A stretch of DNA of 64,000 nt from Panax quinquefolius (GCA_020205615.1 CM035171.1:28753105-28817104), one strand, 5' to 3'. Shown: positions 45,884 to 57,879, counted from the stretch's first letter. Notes: a model not told the origin generated them from the sequence alone. Translations and numbers: made by a program.

Positions 45884-48562
45884 TGTGACGCCCCCAAAAT
45901 AGGTATACACAACACCCATTCTGAGTCACCAAATACATGGTACAAGAAACAAACTACAACTTCAATAATACAAATGTCGTGTGAAATACGACAATATATA
46001 CTGTGAGTTTAAATATAATATTGTCTTCTAGACAATATCCACACACAAATAAATCCCCATCATAATTATTGATACATTATTTTACAAAAATGGTGAGGAC
46101 TACTAAACAACTCTCTCTAGAACCTTCATTCCATACCCTACTAGTACTCGCTACATTCTCGCCTCCCGAGAGAAGAAAATGGAACAACAAGAAAAGGGTG
46201 AGCTCAACTAGCCCAAGAAGAATACTATGACTAAGATAATATACAACAAATTATCGTTAGTCTCCAATGGAGGAAAAATCGATAGAATACAATAGACAAC
46301 AAGTTTCGAGATCAATATTCGCAATGAAATAATAATTCATAGAAGAGTTACGTAGAGAATGAAATCTACTATAATCTATGAATTTAACGGTCCATCATCA
46401 ATATTTTATCCCGTAACATCAATCAATATTCATCTCAAATCAAATATTCATCTTTGCACTACTGAGCCAAAGATATTCATCAATCGGTCATGTTCATCTC
46501 AACACTGTTCATCTTTGCACTAAAGGCCAAAGATATTCATCATCGGTCATGTTCATTTAAAACACACGCTCATCTTTGCACTACAGGCCAAAGATATTCT
46601 TGAAATCATTCATCTTTGCACTATGGGCCAAAGATATTCACTAATATCATCATTTAAGACCGAGGATGATGAAAATATTTTTAAAGAACGAATCCCGGTG
46701 AAACAAAATGACAAGGATTAAGGATTAAGGATTCGTACTTTGTTTTATCCATGTCCAACAATACCTCAAAAATAATCATAGTGGTGTAAAATTCAAGAAT
46801 GATCAAAACATGGATACAATCAAAGCTAGTATCCAAAATAGATATTTTGGACGAAAAGAAGAAATTTTATTTTTCGATGAATAGTCAGATATCGTGAATA
46901 GTCAGTATACGTGAATAGTAACTCGACACCAAAAGATAGAAATTCCTAAAAAAAAAAACATTTTCACGCTTCATGAATAGTACTCGTGAATAGTAACTCG
47001 TGAATAGTAACTCATGAATAGTAACTCGTGAATAGTAACTCATGAATAGTAACTCTCGACATGAAAAAGTTCCAATTTTGATAAAAGTTCCAACTAATAT
47101 TTCAAAGATAATGATATTGAAGAAATAATATCATTACGAAAAAAAATAATATCCCTTACCTCAAAGAATCAAGTACCGGAAGGAAGGAAAGGTCGGAAGT
47201 GATCTTTGAATGAAACTTCAGATTGACGAAACTCTCAAAGTATCTAAATACTCACAAAATACGCTCAATAATATAGAGAGAAAGAGAGAAAACTTTGTTT
47301 CTGGTGTGATTTTCAATTCTAACTTAGCCCTCTATTTATAGGAAAATGTTAGTCCGTCAAGGCAGACTTGACACTGCTTACGATGGCTTTACTTGCTACT
47401 ATTGCCACCACCACATTTGAAATAAAATTCAGCACATTTCTTCACCAACCACAAGTGGGGCACACTCAATTCTAGAATTTTCCACCAAAATCAATTATAA
47501 ACCTAATTTCCGAATCCGACACCTCTTAAAATTCACAACAAATCATTCGTACATTTTTAACGGTTCAAAATTTGTGGACATATACTCAACTTATGTATGT
47601 ATAACATACCCAAAAATTACCACAATCCAACGGTCGGATTAAAAATTATAACCCCCGCAATATATCTCAAAACCCCTGATTTGATTTTTAACACCTCCAA
47701 TCCGATAAAATACTGATAAAACACCTCAACATTAATTCCTTCATTAATAACCACATAAATAAATCCATCATTTATATTCATATAAAATAAATATTTCCTT
47801 ATCATATGAATCAATAATTAATTATTCACAAATAATATTACTGTAATCACATTTATAACAACCAGTCGCTCCTCAGAAAGAGGGGCTTTCAATAAGGATC
47901 TCTCCTCATCTGGGCGCAATTAGGTGACCAAACCTCTCCTTAGACAGAACTTTCTAGACATTGCCAATAATGTTATCTAATAATATTATTCAAATAATAT
48001 GAATTATTGATCCGATAATGGGAAATCATGCGGTGACAATTATTGAACAACAATAATATAAAATATCAACGCAAACAATTATTGAATCAATAAAATAAAA
48101 TATGAATAAAGAATTCATTGTGAAAATTATTGAGTAGTGCCATCTTACGTAAGGATCAATAATTCAACAATCTTTGTGCAATACACCGTGTACTCTTTGC
48201 AAACCACGCAGACATCGTATTTTAACCACCGGGTATTCCAACGGTCTTAACTTAGTAATAACTACGCCAAGTATTTATAACCACCCAAACTTTGTCGTTT
48301 TCCTCATCCAATCGCTTTCAGTTATGGGGCCCACACACACACATTTGCTGCTTGGTTATATTTAATATTCCCGACAAGATCTGAATATTCCACGACCAAA
48401 CGAATATTCCCCGACAAAAATGAATATTTTATAACCACTTGCTTATTTTGAAATATTTGCGTATTTAACCCTTAACTATCCACATTAATCAAATCAACCC
48501 TTACTATTTCAAAATAATAAATAAAGGAAATTCCTTTTTATTTAAAAAATTTTGGTCTTACA
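45884..48562 (-). mobile_element. Element D 3' LTR
   Basis: About 2.68 kb. Read on the minus strand it starts TGTAAGACC (48562) and ends GGGGGCGTCACA (45884). It has GAATATT boxes at 48363-48429, TATA at 47333-47340, an ACTATTCAC array (46890-47060), and about five copies of an ATCTTTGGCC...GTGCAAAGATGAA module (46396-46650). Confidence 0.92.
47333..47340 (-). promoter_or_regulatory. TATA box of the D 3' LTR
   Basis: Minus-strand CCTATAAATAGAGG, followed by TCTCTCTTTCTCTC-type leader. The 5' LTR equivalent is 53581-53588. Confidence 0.75.
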
Positions 48563-49113
48563 ACCTCCCTCCTTATGAAATTTTGTCCTCGAAATTGACG
48601 ACGATACACTGGTGTTTCGAAATGGTGAGGATACCTCGCTTTCATTTCCGTTTCCAATTCCCAGGTCATTTCCTCTATAGCATGATTCCTCCACAAAACT
48701 TTAACTTGTGGTATGACCTTTGCGCGTAGGACATGCTCCTTCCTATCCAAGATCTTGACAGGTACCTCCTCATACGTTAAGTCTTCGGCTATCTCGTCCG
48801 GTTCTAACTCAATAACGTGGTTCGGGTCTTTCACATATTTACGAAGTACAGATATGTGAAACACATTATGAACACGAGACATACTTGGAGGTAACGCAAG
48901 TCTATAGGCTACATTTCCTACTCGGTCAAGAATTTGAAATGGACCAATAAATCGTGGATTGAGCTTTCCTCTCTTTCCAAATCTTGTAACTCCCTTCCAT
49001 GGAGCAACTCGCAACAATACATGATCCCCTACATTAAATTCCACGTCCTTTCGATGAAGATCCGCATAACTCTTTTGTCGATCTTGTGCCGTTTGTATAC
49101 ATTGTCGAATCAT
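48538..49113 (-). pseudogene. Element D integrase C terminus and chromodomain, intact frame
   Basis: A 191-codon frame encodes the integrase C-terminal part: [20 protein letters not shown], the GPF module (NPRFIGPFQILDRVG), VFHISVLRKYVKDPNHVIEL, and a chromodomain-like tail (LTYEEVPVKILDRKEHVL, QVKVLWRNHAIEEMTWELE). It has no internal stop, unlike the matching part of element B. A small frame change after HHFETP makes it run through the purine tract into the LTR. Upstream integrase is broken, so this is a fragment and not an independent gene. Confidence 0.85.
48563..48576 (-). other. Polypurine tract of element D
   Basis: Minus-strand ATAAGGAGGGAGGT immediately before the 3' LTR. The integrase/chromodomain frame reads through it into the LTR. 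Confidence 0.85.
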
Positions 49114-50283
49114 TAGTCATACGTACTAACTCGGGTCCCAACAATGTTGCTTCACCCACCTCATCCCAACATATTGGAGAACGACATTTTTGTCCATATA
49201 ATGCTTCGAATGGAACCATGCCTATATTTGTTTAATAACTATTGTTGTATGAGAATTCCACCAATGGCAAGTACTTATCCCAACTTCCTTTGAAATCTAG
49301 GACACGAGTTTTAATATATCTTCAAGAGTTTGAGTAGTCCTTTTCGATTGCCCATCCGCTTTGAGGATGGTAAGCCAAACTAAATCGCAAATCTGCGCTC
49401 ATAGCTTTTTGCAAGTTAACCCAAAATCTTGAAGTGAATCTTGGGTCACGATCCAAACTATGGATCTGGTGCATGCCATGCAACTTCACAATCTCATTCA
49501 CGCATACATACTAGCAAAAGCGTTCAAGGAATAAGTCTCCGATCGGCAAGAAATGAGCAGACTTGGTTAATCTATCAACAATAACCCAAATAGCATTGAT
49601 GCCTTGAGAAACCGTAGTAGGAAGACCCGTGAACGAAATCCATAGTAATGTGTTCCCACTTCCATTCCTAGGAATCTCAAGTGGTTGCAATGGACCCTTA
49701 GGTACAAGATGCTCCGCCTTTACCGGGCAAGTTAAACACATCGAGATAAACTTTGCAATCTCTCTCTTCATATTGTTCCACCAAAATGTATGTCAAGATC
49801 ACGATACATTTTAGTACTTCGAGGATGGATTGCAAAATGGCGATTGTGTGCCTCCATCATAATCTTGTACTTCAAATCAGAGTCGTTAGGAACACAAAGT
49901 CTAGAGTGGACTCGAAGTATTCCTTCTTCATCAATTCTCGCTCGAATAGCTCCTTCTTGTACTTTCTTCTTCATACGCATCAGCTCCGGGTCGGTGGCTC
50001 GAGCAACCTTAACTTTTTCTATTAAAGTTGGCTCTATGCGTATACTTGACATCATCGCACTCGTTCCCGCATATGATCTTCTACTCAACGCGTCAGCTAC
50101 CACGTTCGCTTTTCCAAGATGGTATGGTTAGAATATGTGCCGAAATGAGTCGCCTCTTGAGCTCTTGGAAAATCTTCTCGCATTCCTCGCTCCATACAAT
50201 TTTGTATCTTTTCGAGAGTCACTAAGTTAACGGAGTAGCGATTCAAGAAAATCCTTCCACGAATCTCGATAATAACCAACTAA
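49114..50283 (-). pseudogene. Element D RNase H stub and integrase N part
   Basis: From the high-coordinate end: IEIRGRIFLNRYSVN and the following RNase H leader, then a direct join to [16 protein letters not shown] sequence at 50097-50140, with the catalytic RNase H core missing. Integrase follows: [20 protein letters not shown], the zinc-domain part [19 protein letters not shown] and FISMCLTC, a damaged core (FTGLPTTVSQGINAIWVIVD, LTKSAHFLPI), a DGQSE-region remnant with stops near 49330-49370, and [20 protein letters not shown] at about 49150-49210. Confidence 0.85.
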
Positions 50284-50330
50284 GCCTAGAAAACTACGTA
50301 TTTCGATTCTTGACTTAGGTTGCTCTCAAC

Positions 50331-50445
50331 CGTGACTCATATCCCAATCTTGGATAGACGTCACAATGACACCTATCGATTTACTATCGCATCGAATATG
50401 ACGCCCCCTACAGAGAGTTCGGCGGTGAATTCCACAAAGGAAGTC
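50331..50445 (-). other. Foreign insert in place of the RT core, shared with element A
   Basis: Minus-strand sequence from TGACTTCCTTTGTGGAAT to GGGATATGAGTCAC resembles 6857-6974 of element A. It joins the RT leader (RMASIELRELKIQL, near 50500) directly to the end of the RT region (QPKSRIEIRSFLGLV-like, near 50310), so fingers, palm and catalytic FIDD are gone. Confidence 0.75.
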
Positions 50446-51345
50446 ACAAGATAAAGGCTCGGTACCAAATTTATAGTTGAATTTTTAACTCACGAAGTTC
50501 AATAGAGCCATTCGATATGAGATTTTAGAAATGAGTTTTGTCGGGTTCAAAGTCGATACAAAATTTAATATCGGGCTTTGGGAGTAAGCCAAGAAATTCT
50601 TCAGAAATACAAAGAAGAAAAATCAATAACAACAGGAATATTATTCAAATCTGACGTGTCTTTATTCAAATCCATAACATAGACTAAGAAAACTTGACAT
50701 CCGTAATAAACGAATGACTTCATGGCTTGATATGAAAATGTTTGATTACAATGGTTTGATTGCTTGAATTCAATAATGAGTTGCTTAGGAATATGAAAAC
50801 TAACAACCTTACAAAAGCAATCAATTTGGCATGATGAGTAGTTAACCTTAAAATCACATCAAAAGCAAATATCTCTATAGAAATAAGGTTAACGTGTAAT
50901 GTGATAGTGCCAACTGAATCAAACAAGATTTCTAAACAACAGATGTAATGAAAGTTTCTCCTAACGGATTCTCCATAAATAGGTCAAAGTCTAATTTCTC
51001 CGTAGTCAAGTTCAAACGTTGAGCGCAAGCAAGAGAGATAAAAGAATGGGTAGAACCAGATCTAGTAAGGTATAAACTTCGCAAGAATTTATAATTAACT
51101 AACCGTGCTAACCGTTCGGGTTCCTCGCATTTGACCTGGTCACGACAAACGCTCTTCCAAGAACCGTTGACTTTGACTTTTCGGGACATCCTTTTTGAGT
51201 CACCATTCATATTTGGACTGGGTTTCGATATCGTATAATCTCGAGCAATATGTCCTTCTTTTCCACAATTATAGCATACCTTGGAAGGCTTTGAGCAGTT
51301 TGACCTTATATGTCCCTCCTCTCCACATCTCAGTAGCATCTAAGC
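50446..51345 (-). pseudogene. Element D zinc knuckles, protease and RT leader
   Basis: Knuckles [12 protein letters not shown] (first Cys region altered) and [14 protein letters not shown] (last Cys changed to Tyr) precede the protease. Its active site reads [19 protein letters not shown], with Arg where FDSGATHSF has Asp. After the in-frame end at 50932, protease continues frameshifted (FAFDVILRLTTHHAKLIAF, 50720-50926), then the linker LNKDTSDLNN and the RT leader up to about 50446. Confidence 0.85.
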
Positions 51346-51923
51346 GGCGATCGTTCTCTTCCCTAGAATTTGTTGATGGTGTTTGATGTTCTTTACGACG
51401 ATCTTCCGTCATCGTTAAATCTTCTCTTTTTAGATTGGACATCTCTTTCCATAATATCAACGCGTAAATGCAAATTTTTTACCCATGCATCACTCATTCT
51501 CACTCGTTCGATTATTTCTTCTTTCAAATTTCGATTCGACTTTATCATCTTATACTCGCCAAAGAGTGCTTACATTTCAAGCATCACGTATCGGGTAACA
51601 CAAGCTTGAATCGTTGCATCCTTTTGCTCCACGATCGCCTCGCAATTCTTTAGCCCGCTTCTTCTAACTCATGAATACGATTTTGCAATTCTATATTTCG
51701 ATCATAAAATACCTCTAATAAACTCTCTTGTGTACCTCTTCTTCCTCTTCTTCCTCACTCTCAATTTGTTACCTCTGCGATTATCTAAGGGTCAACTATC
51801 AATTCTTCACTCACCACATGGATATCTCTAATTCCTTCTTCACCGACATCACATTATCACGGTTGGCGATTAGAGGTGTCTCCACGATCTCATTCACTCC
51901 ATTGTTAACGTTCTCGTGCCCAT
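51346..51923 (-). pseudogene. Element D Gag N terminus with coiled-coil-like segment replacing the Gag core
   Basis: Near the minus-strand start (ATG 51923-51921) the text ENVNNGVNEIVETPL matches the B Gag N terminus (ENINSGNETVETPV). An acidic run (ESEEEEEEEVHKRV) follows, then frames reading LLEVFYDRNIELQNRIHELE, VEQKDATIQACVTRYVMLEM, FGEYKMIKSNRNLKEEIIER and RMSDAWVKNLHLRVDIMERD, directly before KKRRFNDDGRSS, the usual Gag-to-knuckle linker. About 110-140 residues of charged, heptad-like sequence thus stand where ELGPPEF...RGLKP should be. Several stops and frameshifts are present. Confidence 0.7.
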
Positions 51924-52090
51924 TCTAAAAAACTATCATAAAACAAGGGTTAATTAAATAAATTAACAAATCACATAATACCCTATAATATGACCAACCA
52001 ACAAATAAGCTTAGGTAGGACACACTAGCGAAGGATTTACTCGTCTCTCCCTCCTAGTTTTATTCCCGATCTCCGCCAGAGATCATATCC

Positions 52091-52107
52091 TAAGCTCGAT
52101 ACCAACC
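52091..52107 (-). other. Primer-binding site of element D
   Basis: Minus strand GGTTGGTATCGAGCTTA follows the 5' LTR end. It is the initiator-Met type, lacking one A, as in element A. Confidence 0.75.
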
Positions 52108-52108
52108 G

Positions 52109-54822
52109 TGGCGCCCCCAAAATAGGTATACACAACACCCATTCCGAAAGTCGCCAAATACATGGTACAAGAAACAAACTACAACTTCAATAATACAAAT
52201 GTCGTGTGAAATACGACAATATATCTTGTGAGTTTAAATATAATATTGTCTTCTAGACAATATCCACACGCAAATAAATCCCCATCATAATTATTGATAC
52301 ATTATTTTACAAAATGGTGAGGACTACTAAACAACTCTCTCTAGAACCTTCATTCCATACCCCCCGACTAGTACTCGCTACATTCTCGCCTCCCGAGAAG
52401 AAAATGGAACAACAAGGAAAAGGGTGAGCTCAACTAGCCCGAAGAAGAATACTATGACTAAGATAATATACAACAAATTATCGTTAGTCTCCAACAGGAA
52501 AAATCGATAGAATACAATAGACAACAAGTTTGAGATCAATATTCGCATGAATGAAATAATAATTCATAGAAGAGTTACGTAGAGAATGAAATCTACTATA
52601 ATCTATGAATTTAACGGTCCATCATCAATATTTTATCCCCGTAACATCAATCAATATTCATCTCAAATCAAATATTCATCTTTGCACTACAGGCCAAAGA
52701 TATTCATCAATCGGTCATGTTCATCTCAACACTGTTCATCTTTGCACTAAAGGCCAAAGATATTCATCATCGGTTATGTTCATTTAAACACCGCTCATCT
52801 TTGCACTACTGAAGCCAAAGATATTCTTCAGAAATCATTCATCTTTGCACTACAAAGCCAAAGATATTCACTAATATCATCATTTAAGACCGAGGATGAT
52901 GAAAAATATTTTTAAAGAAACGAATCCAAAGTGAAACAAAATGACAAGGATTAAGGATTAAGGATTAGTACTTTGTTTTATCCATGTCCAACAATACCTC
53001 AAAAATAATCATAGTGGTGTAAAATTCAAGAATGATCAAAACATGGATACAATCAAAGCTAGTATCCAAAATAGATATTTTGGACGAAAAGAAGAAATTT
53101 TATTTTTGATGAATAATGCCAGATATCGTGAATAAGGTCAGATATCGTGAATAATTAGTATACGTGAATAGTAACTCGACACCAAAAGATAGAAATCCAC
53201 AAAAAAAAACATTTTCACGCTTCATGAATAGTACTCGTGAATAGTAACTCGTGAATAGTAACTCATGAATAGTAACTCGTGAATAGTAACTCATGAATAG
53301 TAACCCAGAGCATGAAAAAGTTCCAATTTTGATAAAAGTTCCAACTAATATTTCAAAGATAATGATATTGAAGAAATAATATCATTACGAAAAAAAATAA
53401 TATCCCTTACCTCAAAGAATCATTACTTAGGAAGGAAAGGCGGAAGTGATCTTTGAATGAAACTTGTCTTGAACAAAGAACTCTCAAAGTATCTAAATAC
53501 TCACAAAATACGCTCAATAATATAGAGAGAAAGAGAGAAAACTTTGTTTCGGTGTGATTTTCAATTCTAACTTAGCCCTCTATTTATAGGAAAATGTTAG
53601 CCCGCCAAGGCAGATTTGACTGCAAGCACCGATGGCTTTACACTCGCTACTATTGCCACCCACCACATTTGAAATAAAATTCAGCACATTTCTTCACCAA
53701 CCACAAGTGGGGCCCACTCAATTCTAGAATTTTCCACCAAAATCAATTATAAACCTAATTTAGAATCCGACACCTCTTAAAATTCACAACAAATCATTCG
53801 TGCATTTTTAACGGTTCAAAATTTGTGGACATATACTCAACTTATGTATGTATAACATACCCAAAATTACTACAATCCAAGCGGTCGGATTAAAAATTAT
53901 AACCCCCATGATATATCTCAAAACCCCGATTTGATTTTTAACACCTCCAATCCAGATAAAATATCGATAAAACACCTCAACATTAATTCCTTCATTAATA
54001 ACCACATAAATAAATCCATCATTTATATTCATATAAAATAAATATTTCCTTATCATATGAATCAATAATTAATTATTCACAAATAATATTACGTAATCAC
54101 ATTTATGACAACCAGTCGTTTCCGAGGAAAGAGGGGCTTTCAATAAGGATCTCTCCTTCGGGCGCGCGCAATTAGGTGACCAAACCTCTCCTTATGAACT
54201 TTCTAGACATTGCCAATAATGTTATCTAATAATATTATTCAAATAATATGAATTATTGATCCGATAATGGGAAATCGGAAATAATGCAGTTGACAATTAT
54301 TGAACAACAATAATATAAAATATCAACGCAAACAATTATTGAATCAATAAAATAAAATATTGAAAGAATTCTCTTTGTGAAAATTATTGAGTAGTGCCAT
54401 CTTACGTAAGGATCAATAATTCAACAATCTCGTGTAATGCAAGTGTGCTCTTAAATGCGACCACGCGACATCAGTATTTTAACCACCGGGTATTCCAACG
54501 GTCTTAATTGGTAATAACTACGCCAGTTATTTATAACCACCCAAACTTTATCGTTTTCCTCATCCAATCGCTTTCAGTTATGGGGCTCACACACATGTCA
54601 GCGCTTTTGCAGTTTATGCGAATATTCACTTGAAAGCGATTTAATATTCCACGACCAAACGAATATTCCCAGACAAAATGAATATTTTATAACCACTTGC
54701 TTATTTTGAAATATTTGCGATTTAACCCTTAACTATCCACATTAATCAAATCAACCCTTACTATTTCAAAATAATAAATAAAGGAAATTCCTTTTTATTT
54801 AAAAAAATTTCGGGGTCTTACA
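52109..54822 (-). mobile_element. Element D 5' LTR
   Basis: About 2.71 kb, matching 45884-48562 throughout, including TATA (53581-53588), the ACTATTCAC array (53130-53310) and the ATCTTTGGC module array (52630-52880). Differences from the 3' LTR are mostly small indels. Confidence 0.92.
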
Positions 54823-54827
54823 CGCAT
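54823..54827. repeat. Target-site duplication CGCAT, right copy (element D)
   Basis: Identical to 45879-45883. Confidence 0.95.
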
Positions 54828-55148
54828 CATCAAAGTCCCACAAACAAAGTCCCAACAGAGTTCAAACAGCAGCAGGACACTTGCAGAATCAAAGCACTTC
54901 CGGTGGGGTACAAGGCACATGATGAACAACCCACTTGACAGTGCATGCTCACTGTCTTCAATATTTTTCCATCTCAAACATTTTTCCAACTTTGCTCCAA
55001 AAGACCGCCTTTCTTCACCACTTGCCTCCAAGACCACCCTACACATAAAATAACATGAAACAAGTGAAAACGAACACAAAACAAGAAGATAACTACGAAT
55101 TTAAACTTGAAATGAACATTGATTCGTGTATATTAAATCCACTTATCA
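54828..55148 (-). mobile_element. Athila 3' LTR, proximal part
   Basis: Minus strand starts TGATAAGTGGATTTAATA at 55148, directly after a purine tract, and continues at 45883 across element D. Total LTR length is about 1.38 kb. Confidence 0.8.
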
Positions 55149-55166
55149 AAATCCCCCAAACTTAAA
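55149..55166 (-). other. Polypurine tract of the Athila element
   Basis: Minus strand AAGTTTGGGGGATTTT abuts the LTR. A second copy of the motif (CCTAAGTTTGGGGGAGTA) lies at about 55878-55895, a possible alternative or ancestral tract. Confidence 0.7.
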
Positions 55167-56618
55167 TCGTGCTATTCCTCGAGCACAAAACAAACTACAT
55201 GTTATGCAATGCAATGAGATGAAATAAATAAAAATCTAAATGCCTTAGAATCCAACAATATCGCAGAAACTAAATTATCCCATCGACCTAAGAGAAAACA
55301 AGCAACCCTACAATACGAATTACCAAAACCAATCCACGATTTCATATTAATTCTCAAATCTTGAACAATTACCATTGATATAGTGTGTATGTGTGTTCAA
55401 CATCTATGATAACTGATACGGACTCCAATTCAACACATAAGTAATTTCTTAGAAGGACTCATACAGTGAAAACTTAAAAATGTCAAAAATAGGCATATTA
55501 CAATTAAAACTAAAACTACGCAATACCAAATTCAAGGGTTTATGCAAGGTACTGATACTTCTTTTATTTCATTTATTTTTTCATGGGGGCTTTTTGCTCT
55601 TTTCCCGTTTTATTCTTATTTTTTATATATATAAATATACATAAGTGACTGTGCAATGTCTCATCCCATTAGGCTAACAATGTTACCCCTTAACGAGCTT
55701 TCTACCAACGACTCCCAGACCATAAAAGACCTTAGGGCACTAGGTGTAAAGACAATCCCCTCGGGCGTACTTGCTCAAGTAACAAAGGCCCCGAAATAAG
55801 ACTAGTCACCATGTATACCCTTTTATTTTTCTTTTTTTTCTCTCTTTTTTTAGATTATGTACCCCACATATACTCCCCCAAACTTAGGTTCTTGCCTAAT
55901 TTTAGCCTTTACTGCCTATCCTTGTCGTTTTCTCATTTACCCTAGCATTATCCTTTAGAACCTATTTATGTATCAATTGTAACTGATCAGTCAACAAAGA
56001 TGTTATTAGTGCTAACCTTTTTATAACAGTTTCAAACAATTTCAAGAGTCGATTCATAACAAAAATTGTATCACAGTTCTAATAATCAATACTGTATTGG
56101 TTAACTTGTTCACAATCTCATCATTGGCCCACAAATAACATAAACTGCAGCACTATTGGACATATGCACACACAATATTAAACTAATTTCTTTTTTTTAT
56201 ATTTTAATAACAAAAATGAAAACAATGCAAAATCAAAAATAACCTAATCTACCATGCAAAAACCTAATCTACTATGCAAACTAGAATGTAAAAAATAACA
56301 AATGCATGCAAATAAGCAATTAAATCCCAAAACTTAAGTGACATAATGCCCTCATTGGATAAAAATAAAATTAAGTGCGTGAGGACTTCCCTGCAATTGC
56401 CTAAGTCTGGGGAGGTGGTTGGTGCTCTTTGTCATCAGAATCACTTGGCAGAAATGTAGGTAATGGTCCGGGTTGCTGATATTGAAATTGAGCCACCGGG
56501 TTGAAACTTTGAAGGGTTGTGTTGAATGTGGCGAAAGATGCGTTCATAGCATCAAATATGTGATCTTGTCACATTGCCAATCGCCGCATTTCCCGACGTG
56601 CTACTTTGTTGTGCGCAG
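55167..56618 (-). other. Athila 3' non-coding region
   Basis: About 1.45 kb between the 3'-proximal ORF and the purine tract, with the internal purine-tract copy near 55878 and AT-rich runs. No supported gene on either strand. Confidence 0.5.
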
Positions 56619-57614
56619 TCATCTGATTTTGGAACTCAAGGACTGATGTCTGGATATTGCCTCTGTCTGCGGTACCTGCTTGGTTCCTTGATCTCCCATA
56701 GCTTCATCCTCATCCTCCGAGGTATCTTCTGCATCAACATCATCTTCTGACGCCGATGGAAAAATAAAGCCCAAACCTCGTGGATGTGACTCGCCACCTG
56801 CCCATACAGAATACCGCACTATCATTCTAGAATTAAACAAAGAGAGCGACATTTGTGTGGGCTCATCATCAGACCATCTCACCCCTGCATTGCGACACAA
56901 CCCACATATGAGTGATGGGTGTGGCAAGCTGCCCTAAAAATTTCCACGTAAACACCAGCGAATAGAGAAACTGATAATAGCCCCAACGTCAATAATGAAA
57001 TCTTGCACAATTGCGTATAACAGCAACGCCTTCTCTTTGGTGACGTCCGAAGTGTGTTGGGACGGAAGCAATTTAGCGCATAAGAATGCGTACCATATTT
57101 TTCCATACCGGCTAAGATCCTTGCTATGGAACACTGTACCTCCCTTCCGACCTTTAATCCAAGATGTTCCTGGCTTTGTCATGTTCGTAATAACCTCCTC
57201 GTAGTCAAGGTCAAAATCCCTCAAATATGAATACTGACACTGTCGTGGCACCCACAACTGATAATATGAATTAATCGCATCATCACTGAATGGGACCATG
57301 CGACCCCGCATAAACGCATTGAATGGGGCTTTGTCTTTGGCGTTTGCATAAAATTCCTTGACAATGTTGATATTGGCGGGTACCGGATGTTCGGTGAGTT
57401 TGAGCCACCCCTTTTGATAGATTTGAGACATCATCTCCCCGTCATTTCCCTTGGGGGCCAATCCTCGCTCCGGTATAAGGGCTTTGCTTAGCATGTAATC
57501 ATACCGGTCGGCAGCGGCGGCACTCACAAATTTTTGTCGATCATATATTCGTGTCGGTTGAGCGGATCTTGAACTCTCTCCCCTTTGGCGTTTGGATGTC
57601 GGTTGAGAAGCCAT
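56619..57614 (-). pseudogene. 3'-proximal ORF, putative plant transposon protein (ATHILA-ORF1-like)
   Basis: The best start is ATG at 57614 (MASQPTSKRQRGESSRSAQP); an upstream in-frame ATG exists at 57644. About 330 codons, one in-frame TAG near 56931. The N-terminal basic, serine-rich region is followed by DRYDYMLSKALIPERGLAPK, GWLKLTEHPVPANINIVKEF, NAFMRGRMVPFSDDAINSYY, GKIWYAFLCAKLLPSQHTSD and PHPSLICGLCRNAGVRW, which I recognise as the domain called putative plant transposon protein / ATHILA ORF-1-like. Its biochemical role is not known. The C terminus is acidic (EDDVDAEDTSEDEDEAM). It lies in the env-like position. Confidence 0.7.
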
Positions 57615-57860
57615 TGATTTCCGGATGTTAGAACTTGCTATCACACACTACCTTCCCCTTACACTTAGTTCTCTCAATTTCTCAAACACTTGGTGTGCAC
57701 AGTTCGTTCTTCCCCCAAAACTAGGTTATTTCTATGGTAATTTCGTTGAGAGAAGATGAAAACTCAATAGAAAGGTAACTTACACTCAATTGCTCTACGT
57801 GTAGCCTAATTTCGTGGTGAATTCGTATTTTTGGAGATGAATATGGGAGGTATGTGGTAG

Positions 57861-57870
57861 GATTTATATA
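57861..57870 (-). promoter_or_regulatory. Candidate internal TATA box upstream of the 3'-proximal ORF
   Basis: Minus strand CTCTATATAAATCCTACC lies about 245 bp upstream of the ATG at 57614. Upstream of it (57880-58060) is a C-rich tract; downstream is a stop-containing leader. It could drive a separate transcript. Inference only. Confidence 0.4.
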
Positions 57871-57879
57871 GAGGTGATG

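Larger units (their letters stand above)
45884..54822 (-). mobile_element. Element D: B-family Tekay derivative, minus strand, RT-less
   Basis: LTRs 52109-54822 (5') and 45884-48562 (3') match each other and the B LTR. The perfect CGCAT duplication shows it inserted into the Athila 3' LTR. The interior has a Gag N terminus, a coiled-coil-like segment in place of the Gag core, zinc knuckles, protease, an RT stub, a foreign insert, a deleted RNase H, integrase and chromodomain. It is non-autonomous for reverse transcription. Confidence 0.93.

Noticed and set aside
47617..47814. Frame MIHMIRKYLFYMNINDGFIY, also at 53808-54065
   Set aside because: Present twice only because it lies at the same place in both D LTRs. 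It differs in length by frameshift, crosses U3 sequence and has no recognisable domain.
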